From assembly GCA_947259365.1 (NCBI GenBank), contig CAMYMC010000005.1, positions 3,651-67,650 on the forward strand: a DNA stretch of 64,000 nucleotides, written 5' to 3'. Of this stretch, positions 9,053-17,759 are shown piece after piece. A program made the translations under genes and the position numbers. Every line of letters starts with the position of its first letter. The first letter of the stretch is position 1. The notes under the pieces are model-generated. The model was not told where the DNA came from and ran no database searches. It saw only the letters and a program-made list of their open reading frames with translations. Source of the stretch: an uncultured Acidimicrobiaceae bacterium. GTDB lineage: Bacteria > Actinomycetota > Acidimicrobiia > Spongiisociales > UBA5794.

Positions 9053-9265
9053 ATGTCACGCCGAACCCTGGGACGTGGGCTCGTCGTCGTCGGTGTCATC
9101 TTGGTGCTGGTCTCGTTGCTCGCCGATGTCATCGGCATCGGGGGGACGGACACATTCGGCTGGAAGCAGGTCGTCGGCGTCGTGGCTGGCGGCGTCGTAG
9201 CCATCGTTGGGTATTTCCTCGCGATGTGGAACCCGAAGCGCGACCAAACCGAGGCCGCGGAGTAG
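9053..9265 (+). CDS. Small two-helix membrane protein
   Basis: A 70-aa protein with two membrane helices (GLVVVGVILVLVSLLADVI and VVGVVAGGVVAIVGYFLAMW) and a charged C-terminal tail (NPKRDQTEAAE). The ATG at 9053 follows a good ribosome site (GGAGGAGGG, ~5 nt away). A longer open frame starting at 8867 overlaps the end of the PhzF-like gene and lacks such a site. Similar short proteins are common in actinobacteria and have no assigned function. Confidence 0.7.
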   Translation: MSRRTLGRGLVVVGVILVLVSLLADVIGIGGTDTFGWKQVVGVVAGGVVAIVGYFLAMWNPKRDQTEAAE

Positions 9266-9317
9266 GACGAGCCCGGCCGGCCGGTACAGTGACCCGGGAG
9301 CCCGGACCGGAGCCTGG

Positions 9318-10172
9318 ATGGCCGACGTCGCCACCATCGATTTCCACGTCACCTCGGCATGCAGCCAGGCGTGTTCCTACTGCTGGGGTCCGCGCGACGT
9401 CGCCGAGGTCGACACCGACACCGCCTGCGCCATCATCGCCAAGATCGCTTCCGACGGCGCGCGGCGGATCGTCTTCACGGGAGGTGACCCGCTGCAGCGT
9501 GCCGACACCGGGCTGCTCATCCGGTGTGCAAAGGAGGCGGGGCTGGAGGTCGCGCTCTCCACGACCGGCGACGAGCTCACTGAGTCGTTCCTCGATGCGT
9601 ACGCGGCCGATCTCGATCTCGTCTCGCTTCCCCTCGACGGCGCGTCGGAGGAGGTCTCGAGCCGTACCAAGGAGCCCGGGCACTTCACCGCGGTCATGAG
9701 GGCCCTCCGGGCGCTCGCCGCACATCCCCGTGTGGACGTCAAGGTGGCGACGCCGGTGACCCGGTCCAACATCGACGATGTCCCCAGTATCGTCGCGCTC
9801 CTCGACGACCACGCCTCCCGGCTGCCGAACCGGCTCTTCTACAACGTCTTCCACGCCTTCCCCCGCTCGATGTCGACGGAGGTCGATTGGGAAGGCATCG
9901 TCGTCAGCGATGAGGAGTTCGCCCGGCTCCGGAGCGTGATCGGCGCCGCGCCGCACGCATTCACCGTGAACTGGCTCGGCCACGAGACCCTCGACAGGCT
10001 CTACGTGATGGTGTTCCCGGACGGGACGCTGACGGTGCCCTCCGGATCCGAATACCGCAACTACGGGAGCTATCTCGACATCGATGATCTCGACGAGGTG
10101 CTGCGACGGTCAGAATTCGACGCCCCCAAGCACCTCAGACACGCCGCGGGCTGGCGGAGGGGCACCGCCTAG
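9318..10172 (+). CDS. Radical SAM protein
   Basis: A 284-aa radical S-adenosylmethionine enzyme. The cluster motif C-x3-C-x2-C is present as CSQACSYC near residue ~16, followed by the SAM-binding GGDP element (FTGGDPLQRAD) and the barrel segments LDLVSLPLDGAS and VDVKVATPVTRSN. No SPASM or twitch Cys-rich extension is visible at the C-terminus, so it is a minimal core-barrel member. The ATG at 9318 gives the family start MADVATIDFHVTSAC. A TACAGT box lies ~27 nt upstream. No peptide precursor or recognisable partner lies beside it, so the substrate is unknown. Confidence 0.87.
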   Translation: MADVATIDFHVTSACSQACSYCWGPRDVAEVDTDTACAIIAKIASDGARRIVFTGGDPLQRADTGLLIRCAKEAGLEVALSTTGDELTESFLDAYAADLDLVSLPLDGASEEVSSRTKEPGHFTAVMRALRALAAHPRVDVKVATPVTRSNIDDVPSIVALLDDHASRLPNRLFYNVFHAFPRSMSTEVDWEGIVVSDEEFARLRSVIGAAPHAFTVNWLGHETLDRLYVMVFPDGTLTVPSGSEYRNYGSYLDIDDLDEVLRRSEFDAPKHLRHAAGWRRGTA

Positions 10173-10756
10173 TCACGGTGTGATGCGGCGTCTTCTGAGC
10201 TTCGCCGGGCGGCGGCGTACTCACGGGCGGCGAGGAGGTGGAGTGTCCCTGCGATCAGCGAGAACGGAGCGGCGATGATGAAGAGCAGACTGATCGCGAA
10301 GAGACCGCCGATGATGAGAAGCCCCCAGGCGAAGAGCCGGTGGAGCCACCTCGCCGCTCGCCTCCCCGGGCTCGACGGATGCCCGTCGTCACCGATCGCG
10401 AAGCGGGCGGCGAGCGGGACTGGGCCGACCGGGGGCAGGATCAGCAGCGAGTCGGCGAGTTCGGACCCCGAAGTCTCACCGGAGACGGCGAGGGCCGCGT
10501 AGAAGACAGCGGTGTAGACGGCCGCGCCGTACTCCGTGATCGGAGCCGGTGCCGTGCGTGCCCGCCGTCGCCGGGCCCACAGCGCCAATGCGACGAGCAC
10601 GGCTGCGGCCACCGCCGAGGTTGCCGCGGCGCGAGCCATGTCGTCGTCGGCGAACCACCAGCCGAGCACCGCTCCGACGGCCACGAGGGCACCGGCCCCG
10701 CCGATCGTCACGCCACGGGCGAGAGGCTGCATCGCATCGTTCTCGTTGTGATCCAT
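10169..10756 (-). CDS. Membrane protein of unknown function
   Basis: A 195-aa protein with about five hydrophobic segments. They fall in two groups: two near the N-terminus (VTIGGAGALVAVGAVLGWWF, ATSAVAAAVLVALALWARR), then VYTAVFYAALAVSG, and a pair near the C-terminus (LFAWGLLIIGGLFAISLLFI, AAPFSLIAGTLHLLAA). The stop codon region overlaps the convergent radical SAM gene by 4 bp. No family was recognised and nothing in the context assigns a role. Confidence 0.65.
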   Translation of the reverse strand: MDHNENDAMQPLARGVTIGGAGALVAVGAVLGWWFADDDMARAAATSAVAAAVLVALALWARRRRARTAPAPITEYGAAVYTAVFYAALAVSGETSGSELADSLLILPPVGPVPLAARFAIGDDGHPSSPGRRAARWLHRLFAWGLLIIGGLFAISLLFIIAAPFSLIAGTLHLLAAREYAAARRSSEDAASHRD

Positions 10757-10903
10757 GAGCGTCGCGCCGGAGTGGTGTGGAGATGTTCGCCCGCCCCAGA
10801 CGCCGGGTCAACGTCGGCGTCCGGGAGCGGTGATGCGCCGACGGCTCGGGGAAGCCGGGGATCGCACCGGGTACGATGATCGACCGACGCGTGAGGGAGG
10901 CTG

Positions 10904-12103
10904 ATGGCGTCGATCGAGAGTTCGGGTCTGCCACTCGTCTTCCGGCTGGGAGACGAGGAGAGCGATCTTCCCGGCGGCCGGCGCGCCGCCGTTCCTTCCT
11001 CGGTCGTGCTACGCACCGCGGTTCGGGCGCTGGAGGGGATGCAAAAAGAAGCCGTCGTGTCCATCGAGCCGGACGGGAGCGTCTGGCGGGTCGTCTCCGA
11101 CGAGGGCCCGTACCTCAACGGCACCGATCTCGCTCCCTTCCCGCTCGCGTTCTTCGCCGCCGGGATGCAGTTCTCGTTCATCTCCGCTGTGCTGAGGTCG
11201 GCAGATCGGCGCGGGGTCGGCATCGATGCGCTCACCGTGCGCCTCGACAACCGGTATTCCATGGAGGGCTCGTTCCTGCGCGGCGACGCCCTCGGCGGCG
11301 CGGTGCCCTCCGAGCTCACCATCGCGGTGGAGTCGCGTGCCGCGCCGGGCGCCGTTGCCGGCGTCCTCGCGGAGGCGGCGGCTCGATGCCCCGCCCAGGC
11401 TGTGATGCGGCACGTCCTGACGAACACGTTCGCCCTGACGGTGAACGGCGCACCCGCCGCCCTCGAGGACCTCCCCGCTCCCGCCGGCCCGGCCGTGCGT
11501 TTCGACGGGTCCCGTTTCGACGCCCTCCGTCCCGCCAGGGTCCCCGACTCGGCAGCCATCGAGAGGCTCGAGTCGGCCGAGGCCGTCACCGGGGTCGAGG
11601 GCGGTGCCGGGAGCAGCCTCCGGGCCGAGCAGAAGCGCACCCTGCACGTCCACGGGGAGGCCCGATGGACCGGGGGGATGCGATCCGAGTGCGACATCAG
11701 GCTCTTCAAGCCCATCGGGAGCACGTTCCGCTTCCGCAGTGACGAGACGGCGGACAACGGTGGCGGGGGCGGCGCTCCTCCACCACTGGCGTACCTCTCC
11801 GCCGGCATCGGGTTCTGTTACATGACCCAGATCGGTCGCTACGCCCACATCATCAAACAACCCCTCGAGGGGTACGCCATCGTCCAGGACAACGTCTTCG
11901 GTGCCGCGGAGGACGGAACCGGGGCGGCAACCGCGCAGCCGACCGAGACCCACGTGTTCGTGGACGCAGAAGACCGGCCCGAGATCGGGCCGGACATCGT
12001 CTCCGTCGGCGAGCGGACGTGCTTCCTCCATGCCGCCATGCGCAACGAGCTCCCCGGCGTCGTGGCGGCGGAGCTCAACGGCGAGCCGCTGCCGCCCGCC
12101 TGA
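10904..12103 (+). CDS. Double OsmC-like domain protein
   Basis: A 399-aa protein that appears to carry two OsmC/Ohr-like halves. The first (to ~residue 185) has the long central helix region DLAPFPLAFFAAGMQFSFI followed by strands and ARCPAQAVMRHVLTNTFAL, the usual OsmC C-terminal layout. The second (~245-399) repeats it with APPPLAYLSAGIGFCYMTQI. Only one Cys is clear at each expected site, and the first half has neither reactive Cys in the usual helix, so peroxidase activity is doubtful. The ATG follows GAGGGAGG and a TACGAT box ~26 nt upstream. A tandem OsmC fold in one chain would mimic the normal dimer. Confidence 0.6.
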   Translation: MASIESSGLPLVFRLGDEESDLPGGRRAAVPSSVVLRTAVRALEGMQKEAVVSIEPDGSVWRVVSDEGPYLNGTDLAPFPLAFFAAGMQFSFISAVLRSADRRGVGIDALTVRLDNRYSMEGSFLRGDALGGAVPSELTIAVESRAAPGAVAGVLAEAAARCPAQAVMRHVLTNTFALTVNGAPAALEDLPAPAGPAVRFDGSRFDALRPARVPDSAAIERLESAEAVTGVEGGAGSSLRAEQKRTLHVHGEARWTGGMRSECDIRLFKPIGSTFRFRSDETADNGGGGGAPPPLAYLSAGIGFCYMTQIGRYAHIIKQPLEGYAIVQDNVFGAAEDGTGAATAQPTETHVFVDAEDRPEIGPDIVSVGERTCFLHAAMRNELPGVVAAELNGEPLPPA

Positions 12104-12107
12104 CACG

Positions 12108-12142
12108 ACAGGACGGGCGGTCGTTCGGACCGCCCGTCCTGT
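12108..12142. terminator. Bidirectional hairpin terminator
   Basis: A perfect 15-bp stem (ACAGGACGGGCGGTC paired with its complement) closes a 5-nt GTTCG loop between two convergent genes. No U-tract is needed for this to act on both strands in a GC-rich genome. Confidence 0.75.
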
Positions 12143-12167
12143 GTCGAGCTTCCGCCGGGTTCCGGTC

Positions 12168-12662
12168 TCAGCCCTTGCTCTGCTCGGTCTCGACCTGGAA
12201 CTCGAACCGGAGCCGATCTTCGGAGATCTCGACCTCGACGAGTGTGCTGTCGGGGTCTTCTTTCGCCGATGCTTCGAGCTCGGCGGCGAGCTCCTCGTTC
12301 CAGACCTCGACCATCTCCTCGGGGATCTCGACCCCGTTCCAGACGGCATCTGTCACTTCGGCGCCGAGATGGCCGTCGACGACGAAGAGGTCCATCCGGA
12401 ACGACACGGTGTCGGTGCCGGTGCCCCACTCCCTCTTGGCCTCCATCTCGATGAGGGCGTAGCCGTCCTTGAGATCGACGGTGACGGACTCGTTGTCCGG
12501 GTCGTCGAGCCCGAAGGCGATCTCCGTGGCGATGTCGTCTTCGTCGATGACGGCCTCGATCTGCAGCGAGCCGTCGCTGTTGCGCTCGACGTCGAGCTGG
12601 CACGCCGTCGCGACGAGACTGAACACGGCGACCAGGCCCACCAGGTACATGCGGTTCTTCAT
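12168..12662 (-). CDS. Small predicted lipoprotein
   Basis: A 164-aa lipoprotein. The signal peptide (NRMYLVGLVAVFSLVATAC) ends in a lipobox with Cys ~21. The mature part is acidic and strand-rich (SLQIEAVIDEDDIATEIAFG, DKVS-type alternating segments, LVEVEISEDRLRFEFQVE) and has no membrane helix. The ATG at 12662 has a strong ribosome site (GGAGGTGG, 4-6 nt away), so the longer frame upstream is rejected. It resembles small actinobacterial LppM-like surface lipoproteins in size and layout, but the family is not certain. Convergent with the double OsmC-like gene, and divergent from the kinase gene. Confidence 0.7.
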   Translation of the reverse strand: MKNRMYLVGLVAVFSLVATACQLDVERNSDGSLQIEAVIDEDDIATEIAFGLDDPDNESVTVDLKDGYALIEMEAKREWGTGTDTVSFRMDLFVVDGHLGAEVTDAVWNGVEIPEEMVEVWNEELAAELEASAKEDPDSTLVEVEISEDRLRFEFQVETEQSKG

Positions 12663-12824
12663 GGCCCACCTCCGTTGGTGTGTCGGCACCCGCCGGTCGG
12701 GTGCTCTGCGTCCATTGGACGACGCGCCCGCCCCCGGGCGATAGTCACCGCGACCACGACGGGTGGTGACGGCGCGCACATGGGAACGTGACGCGCATCA
12801 CTGGGGATGCACGGTGCGGGTGCC

Positions 12825-12836
12825 GATAATGGGGCC
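12825..12836 (+). promoter_or_regulatory. Putative leaderless promoter (-10 box) of the kinase gene
   Basis: GATAAT at 12825-12830 is followed by GGGGCC and then ATG at 12837, a 6-nt gap as at other leaderless candidates here. The run of G before the ATG is too close to serve as a ribosome site. Confidence 0.5.
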
Positions 12837-14060
12837 ATGGCGAGCGCCAGGATCGAACCCGGATTGCTGAAGGTCTTCACGTGGTACGTCGCGATCCGGC
12901 TGGGGATCGGTGTCATCGCGCTGTGGACGGTGAGCCAGGAGGGGGACCCCGCCAACCCCCGGTTCCCCGGGTCCGGGGTCGTGATCTTCGGAGTGCTGCT
13001 CGTGCTCCTCGCCTGGCCGGCGGTGCGGAGGAAGCTCGGCCGCTGGTTCCTTCCGATCACTCTCGCCCTCGCCACCCTCGGACCGATGATCGAGAGCGCC
13101 GTCAACATCGCGGGCCGGCTCGACGCCGGCCTCGGGCCGAATGAGGCGCTCGCCGACTACTGGCTCCCGTTCTTCCTCCTCTGGGTCCCGCTCCTCCTCA
13201 TCGCCTGGCAGTACCGCTACCGGGCGGTTCTCGGGTTCGCGCTCGTCACCACCATCCTCGGCTTCGGCCTCTCGCTGCCGCCGCTCGAGGAGGCGGGAGC
13301 CGATGTCGCGGTCGTCAGTGCCCTGATCGTCGCCCGGGGTCTGCTCTTTGCGTTCGTCGGCCTGTTCGTGGCCAAGCTCGTCGCCGCCCAGAAGGAGGCC
13401 CGGCGTGCCCTCGCCACCCACGCGTCGACACTCGAGGAGCTCGCCACCTCGCGAGAGCGAAACCGTCTCGCTCGCGAGCTCCACGACACGCTCGCCCACT
13501 CCCTCTCTGCGGTCGCCGTACAGCTCGAGGCGGTCAAGACGCTGTGGGACGAGGATCCCGACGCGGCGCGGGCGACGCTGCAACGGGCGCTCGACGGGGC
13601 GCGGGACGGGCTGGGCGAGGCGAGGCGTGCCATTCAGGCGCTGCGGGCCTCCCCACTCGAGGAGCGAGGACTCGCCGGCGCCCTCGACCAGCTCGGTGCG
13701 GCGGTCCAGGCGCGATCTCCGCTCGCCGTCGCTGTGGATGTCGACGTCGGGGGTGTCGACGGGCTCGATCCCGAGGTCGAACAGGCCGTCTATCGGATCG
13801 CAGACGAGGCGCTGACGAATGCTGCCCGTCACTCCGAGGGCACCCGAGTCGACGTGACGCTGGAGCGGCGGAACCGCGGCGTCCGTCTCGAGGTCAGGGA
13901 CGACGGCAGGGGGTTCGACCCCGATGTTGCGCTGCCCAACGGGCACGTCGGCATCCGAGGGATGCGGGAGCGAGCCGAAATGGTGGGAGGCGAACTCACC
14001 CTGGACAGCGCACCGGGGAGAGGCACGGTGGTCGGATTCGAGGTGGAGGCGCGACGGTGA
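12837..14060 (+). CDS. NarL-type sensor histidine kinase
   Basis: A 407-aa membrane kinase. About six hydrophobic segments form an N-terminal sensor (residues ~15-175, for example WYVAIRLGIGVIALWTV and LIVARGLLFAFVGLFVAKLV). A HisKA_3 dimerisation domain with the phospho-His follows in RNRLARELHDTLAHSLSAV. The HATPase domain holds the N box (DEALTNAARHSEGTRVDV), G1 (VRDDGRGFDPD) and G2 (GHVGIRGMRERAEMVGG). The end overlaps the response-regulator start by GTGA, so the pair is one operon. The signal is unknown. Confidence 0.9.
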   Translation: MASARIEPGLLKVFTWYVAIRLGIGVIALWTVSQEGDPANPRFPGSGVVIFGVLLVLLAWPAVRRKLGRWFLPITLALATLGPMIESAVNIAGRLDAGLGPNEALADYWLPFFLLWVPLLLIAWQYRYRAVLGFALVTTILGFGLSLPPLEEAGADVAVVSALIVARGLLFAFVGLFVAKLVAAQKEARRALATHASTLEELATSRERNRLARELHDTLAHSLSAVAVQLEAVKTLWDEDPDAARATLQRALDGARDGLGEARRAIQALRASPLEERGLAGALDQLGAAVQARSPLAVAVDVDVGGVDGLDPEVEQAVYRIADEALTNAARHSEGTRVDVTLERRNRGVRLEVRDDGRGFDPDVALPNGHVGIRGMRERAEMVGGELTLDSAPGRGTVVGFEVEARR

Positions 14061-14695
14061 CGAGGGTGATGATCGTCGACGACCAGGAGGTCGTGCGCGA
14101 GGGGCTGCGGGCCATCCTCTCGACGGCGCCGGGCATCGAGGTCGTCGGGGTCGCCGGCAACGGCGCCGAGGCGGTCGAGAGCGTCGGCGACGTCCAACCC
14201 GACGTCGTGCTCATGGACCTCAACATGCCGATCATGAACGGCGTGGCGGCGACGCGGGCGCTGGCTTCGGCGCACCCGGATGTCAAGGTGCTCGTCCTGA
14301 CCACCTACGACGCCGAGGAGTGGGTCCTCGACGCGATCCGGGCCGGGGCGTCGGGCTACCTGCTCAAGGACGCACCCCGCGACCGGCTCATCGACGCCAT
14401 CCGGGGCACGGCCGCGGGCAGGTCCCACGTCGATCCCGGGGTTGCCGGTGACCTCCTGGCGAGGATCGCCGTGGCCGAGACTCCTTCCGCGAGTCCCGTG
14501 GCGGACGCGCTGAGCGATCGCGAGCTCGACGTCCTCCGGCTTCTCGGCAAAGGCTTGCCGAACTCTGCCATCGCCGCGCAGCTCTACCTCTCGGAGGGCA
14601 CGGTCCGCAACTACGTCAGCGCCATCCTCACCAAGCTCCACGTCGACGACAGGACCCAGGCCGCGGTCCTCGCCGTCCGCCACGGCCTCGCCTGA
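14057..14695 (+). CDS. NarL/LuxR-type response regulator
   Basis: A 212-aa DNA-binding regulator and partner of the kinase just upstream. The receiver domain has the acidic pair (MIVDDQEVVREGL), the phospho-acceptor Asp in DVVLMDLNMPIMNG, Thr in VLVLTTYDAEEWVLDAI and Lys in GYLLKDAPRD. The C-terminal LuxR helix-turn-helix reads ALSDRELDVLRLLGKGL then SAIAAQLYLSEGTVRNYVS. The GTG start at 14057 overlaps the kinase stop. The target genes cannot be inferred; the next gene is convergent. Confidence 0.92.
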   Translation: MTRVMIVDDQEVVREGLRAILSTAPGIEVVGVAGNGAEAVESVGDVQPDVVLMDLNMPIMNGVAATRALASAHPDVKVLVLTTYDAEEWVLDAIRAGASGYLLKDAPRDRLIDAIRGTAAGRSHVDPGVAGDLLARIAVAETPSASPVADALSDRELDVLRLLGKGLPNSAIAAQLYLSEGTVRNYVSAILTKLHVDDRTQAAVLAVRHGLA

Positions 14696-14734
14696 CGCGC
14701 GGCCCGGCTGCGTCGCCGCCACATCGAGATTCCC

Positions 14735-15913
14735 TCACCCCGCCGCGGGCTCGGCCGCTTCCAGGATCGGCCTGAGGTCAGGAGAGTCACCACCGAGGAT
14801 CTCGGTCATGACTTCGGCCGTGTGCTCGCCGACGTTCGGGGCGGGCCGTGGGGGCAAGCCGGAGCGGAGCGGCCCCTGGACGACACGGTACGTGCCCCAG
14901 GGTGCCGGGACGTCGGCCACCATGCCGGTGGCGCGAACGTAGGGGGTCGCGACGGCTTCGAGCAGGGTGTTGATCGGCGCATGGGGGACGCCGGCGGACC
15001 GGAGCCGGTCCAGGGCCTCGGCCGTCGTCAGTGCGCCGATGGCCACAGCAACGGCCTCGTCGACCTCGGGTTGGGCGGCGGTGCGGCCCGGGTTCGTGGC
15101 GAGGTCGGCGCGGCCGGCGAGCTCGTCGAGCCCGAGCGCATCGCAGAGACCCCGCCAGAACTTGTCCCCGACGGCCGCGATCACGACCCACCCGTCTCGA
15201 GCCGCAAACGCCCGGTACGGGACGATGTTGGGATGCCCCGACCCGACCGGGTCGGGTTCGACCCCGGTGCCCATCGCCGTGGTCGCCATGTACGTGAGCA
15301 GCGACATCGAGGCATCGAGGAGCGGCACCTCGACATGGCGCGGCTCCTGCCCCCGGAGCACGGCGGCGTGGGCGGCGCACGCGCCGAGCGCCCCCCACAG
15401 TCCTGCGGCCAGGTCGCTGATCGCCACCCCCGCCCGCATCGGGGTGCCGCCGGGCTCGCCGGTGAGGGCCATGATCCCGCTCTCCGCCTGAGCGACGAGA
15501 TCGAAACCACCGTCGTCTTCGCGATCGGACCCGCGGGCGTAGGCGGAGATCGTGACGACGACGAGGCCCGGATGCCTCGCCATGAGCTCGTCCGCGGTGA
15601 GACCGAGCTTGCCGGCAGCCGCCGGCCGGTAGTTCTCGACGACGATGTCGCTTGCGGCGAGCAGGGCGTCGAGGCCGCGGAAGCCCTCGCCGGTGGTGAG
15701 GTCGAGCACCACGCTCCGCTTGTCGGTGTTGAGGGACGAGAAGTAGAGCGACCGGCCGTCGACGTAGGGGCCGATGGCGCGGGCGACGTCGCCTCCGGGC
15801 GGCTCGACCTTGACGACGTCTGCTCCCATCTCGGCGAGGATCTGGGCGCAGTAGGGGCCGGCGAGGACCCGGGAGAGATCCACGACCCGCATCCCTTCGA
15901 GCAGCCCGCTCAT
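14735..15913 (-). CDS. CaiB/BaiF (family III) CoA transferase
   Basis: A 392-aa CoA transferase that moves CoA between carboxylic acids. The N-terminus MSGLLEGMRVVDLSRVLAGP, then AEMGADVVKVEPPGGD and SLNTDKRSVVLDL, are family marks. The catalytic Asp is expected in AGVAISDLAAGLWGA. The C-terminal domain has AGVPHAPINTLLEA and APNVGEHTAEVMTEILG. It lies 109 bp downstream of the methylsuccinyl-CoA-dehydrogenase-like gene on the same strand and opposite the mct-like/meh-like pair. A dicarboxylate such as mesaconate, methylsuccinate or citramalate is therefore the natural guess for its acceptor. That substrate is inference only. Confidence 0.85.
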   Translation of the reverse strand: MSGLLEGMRVVDLSRVLAGPYCAQILAEMGADVVKVEPPGGDVARAIGPYVDGRSLYFSSLNTDKRSVVLDLTTGEGFRGLDALLAASDIVVENYRPAAAGKLGLTADELMARHPGLVVVTISAYARGSDREDDGGFDLVAQAESGIMALTGEPGGTPMRAGVAISDLAAGLWGALGACAAHAAVLRGQEPRHVEVPLLDASMSLLTYMATTAMGTGVEPDPVGSGHPNIVPYRAFAARDGWVVIAAVGDKFWRGLCDALGLDELAGRADLATNPGRTAAQPEVDEAVAVAIGALTTAEALDRLRSAGVPHAPINTLLEAVATPYVRATGMVADVPAPWGTYRVVQGPLRSGLPPRPAPNVGEHTAEVMTEILGGDSPDLRPILEAAEPAAG

Positions 15914-16022
15914 CTCCCCGCACCCCGCGCGGCCGGCAACATCGGGCTCGATCGTCGGGGCTGGCGGTGGGGGATCGCGATGGGCACGGCGTCCGTCGAG
16001 TGTACCGGTGGCGCCTGCCGTC

Positions 16023-17627
16023 TCAGCGGGCAGCGGCGGCGGCGCCGACGAGCGCCCGGGCGATCACGCGCAGGGCGAGGATCTCCTCGGTCCCCTCGAA
16101 GATCGACAGCACCCGGGCATCGACGAACAGCCGGCTCACCGGGTACTCCTCGGCGTAGCCGTAGCCACCGTGGAGCTGCATCGCGTCCCTCGTGATCTGC
16201 TCGGCGGCCCGCGCCGTGAGTGCCTTGGCCATCGCCGCTTCCATCGCACCTGCGCTCTGGGCGCCGGCCGCCCGGTACGTGAGAGCGCGGCACGCCTGGA
16301 TCCGCGCCGCCATCCGGGCGAGCACCGTGCGGGTGAGCTGGAAATCGTGGAGGGAGCGGCCGAACACGACCCTCTCCCGGGTGTAGCCGGCGGCCTCGGA
16401 GAACGCCGCCTCCATCACTCCCAGTGCCCGGGCCGCTGTCTGGAGACGGCCGGCGCCAAACCCTCTCATCTGGAGGGCGAATCCCCTCCCCAGCCCGGAC
16501 GCGTCGCCGATGAGCGCATCTGCCGGCACCGCCCAGTCCTCGAACGTGACCTCGAACGAGTGGAGCCCGCGGTAGCCGATCGTGTCGATCGCTCGGCCGG
16601 TGAGCCTGCCGCCACCCGGCTGGTCGAGGGCGAAGCTGTGGCCGGCGAGGGCCGGCTTCTCGACGACGAAGAGGGAGAGACCGCCGGCGCCCAGGGACCG
16701 CTCGGGGTCGGTGCGGGCGAGGAGCATGAGGAGTTCGGCGCGACCGGCGAACGTGGCCCACATCTTCGACCCGTTGATGACGAACCCGTCGCCGCGACGC
16801 TCCGCGGCAGTCGTGAGCCCGGCGACGTCGGAGCCGAAGTCGGGCTCGGTGACGGCGACGGCCACCATCCGCTCCCCGGATGCGATGGCGGGGAGCCAGC
16901 GCTGCTTCTGGTCCTCGGTTCCTCCTTCGAGCAGCGACGTGACGAGGATCTCGGGCCGGGTGAGCAGCGACCCCGCCATCAATGAGCGCTTCGACAATTC
17001 CTCGGTGGCGACCACCATCGGGAGCGAAGCCGCCGCCCCCGGCTCGAGGAATCCGCCGTACTGCGGAGGGATCGACATCCCGAATGCGCCCAGCGCAGCC
17101 ATGGCAGAGATGAGTTCTTCGGGAACGTCCCGGTCCTCGCGATGGACCGCTTCTGCGTGCGGCGTCACCTGCTCGTCGGCGAAGCGGCCGAACGTCGCCG
17201 CCAACAACGCAACATCGTCGGGGAGATGACGTGGGCCGCTGCCGTCGCCCAGGCGTCCGCCGAGATCCTCGAGCAGCTCCGGGTCCGAGCCGTCACGGAT
17301 CACATCGGCAACGACTTCGTCCTCGAGCGGGCCCCGGGTGTCGCGACCGTCGAGGCGCATCCGTGCCGACCTGAGCAGCTCGGCGACGGCGACGCGGGCG
17401 AGGAGATGCTCCATCTCCCCCAGGGCGCCGTAGTCGGCGACCGCGGAGGCGGCGGCAGCTTCGGCGGCGAGGAAGGCGAGGACGTAGGCGGCCTCTTGGT
17501 GACGGTCGAGGAGCTCCCGTGCCGGCCGGCCGTCGCGTGTGGTTCGATCGGCGAGGACGGAGGCGGTAGCAGCGACGGCGCGCTCGAGGCACTCGACGGC
17601 GAATCGTCCCTCGCTCCAGGGTGTCAC
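16023..17627 (-). CDS. mcd: Acyl-CoA dehydrogenase with long N-terminal extension, methylsuccinyl-CoA dehydrogenase-like
   Basis: A 534-aa flavin acyl-CoA dehydrogenase with ~165 extra N-terminal residues, the layout of (2S)-methylsuccinyl-CoA dehydrogenase of the ethylmalonyl-CoA pathway. That enzyme forms mesaconyl-C1-CoA. Remembered Mcd-like stretches are LTRPEILVTSLLEGGTEDQK, VAVTEPDFGSDVAGL, MWATFAGRAELLMLLARTDP and AIDTIGYRGLHSFEV. The FAD/acyl segment MQLHGGYGYAEEYPVSRLFV and the catalytic Glu in LSIFEGTEE are present. The start is GTG 17627 with GGGAGGA 2-3 nt upstream; the open frame continues upstream without family sequence. Divergent from the mct-like gene, sharing a ~130-bp control region. 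The exact substrate is inferred. Confidence 0.72.
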   Translation of the reverse strand: MTPWSEGRFAVECLERAVAATASVLADRTTRDGRPARELLDRHQEAAYVLAFLAAEAAAASAVADYGALGEMEHLLARVAVAELLRSARMRLDGRDTRGPLEDEVVADVIRDGSDPELLEDLGGRLGDGSGPRHLPDDVALLAATFGRFADEQVTPHAEAVHREDRDVPEELISAMAALGAFGMSIPPQYGGFLEPGAAASLPMVVATEELSKRSLMAGSLLTRPEILVTSLLEGGTEDQKQRWLPAIASGERMVAVAVTEPDFGSDVAGLTTAAERRGDGFVINGSKMWATFAGRAELLMLLARTDPERSLGAGGLSLFVVEKPALAGHSFALDQPGGGRLTGRAIDTIGYRGLHSFEVTFEDWAVPADALIGDASGLGRGFALQMRGFGAGRLQTAARALGVMEAAFSEAAGYTRERVVFGRSLHDFQLTRTVLARMAARIQACRALTYRAAGAQSAGAMEAAMAKALTARAAEQITRDAMQLHGGYGYAEEYPVSRLFVDARVLSIFEGTEEILALRVIARALVGAAAAAR

Positions 17628-17729
17628 GGTCCTCCCCGATCCTGCCGGGCCGGGACCTCTGCGGCGCGGGCCGTCATGGCGATTCCCAACGGGTGACTCT
17701 GGCATCTTTCTAGCACGGGACCCCGCCGG

Positions 17730-17751
17730 TACACTCGGGCGGTCGGGGAGG
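17730..17751 (+). promoter_or_regulatory. -10 box and ribosome site upstream of the mct-like gene
   Basis: TACACT at 17730-17735 would place transcription start near 17742, followed at once by GGGGAGG at 17745-17751. The first downstream in-frame codon at good spacing is CTG 17760; ATG 17781 is 29 nt away from the ribosome site. Confidence 0.45.
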
Positions 17752-17759
17752 TTCGGACG

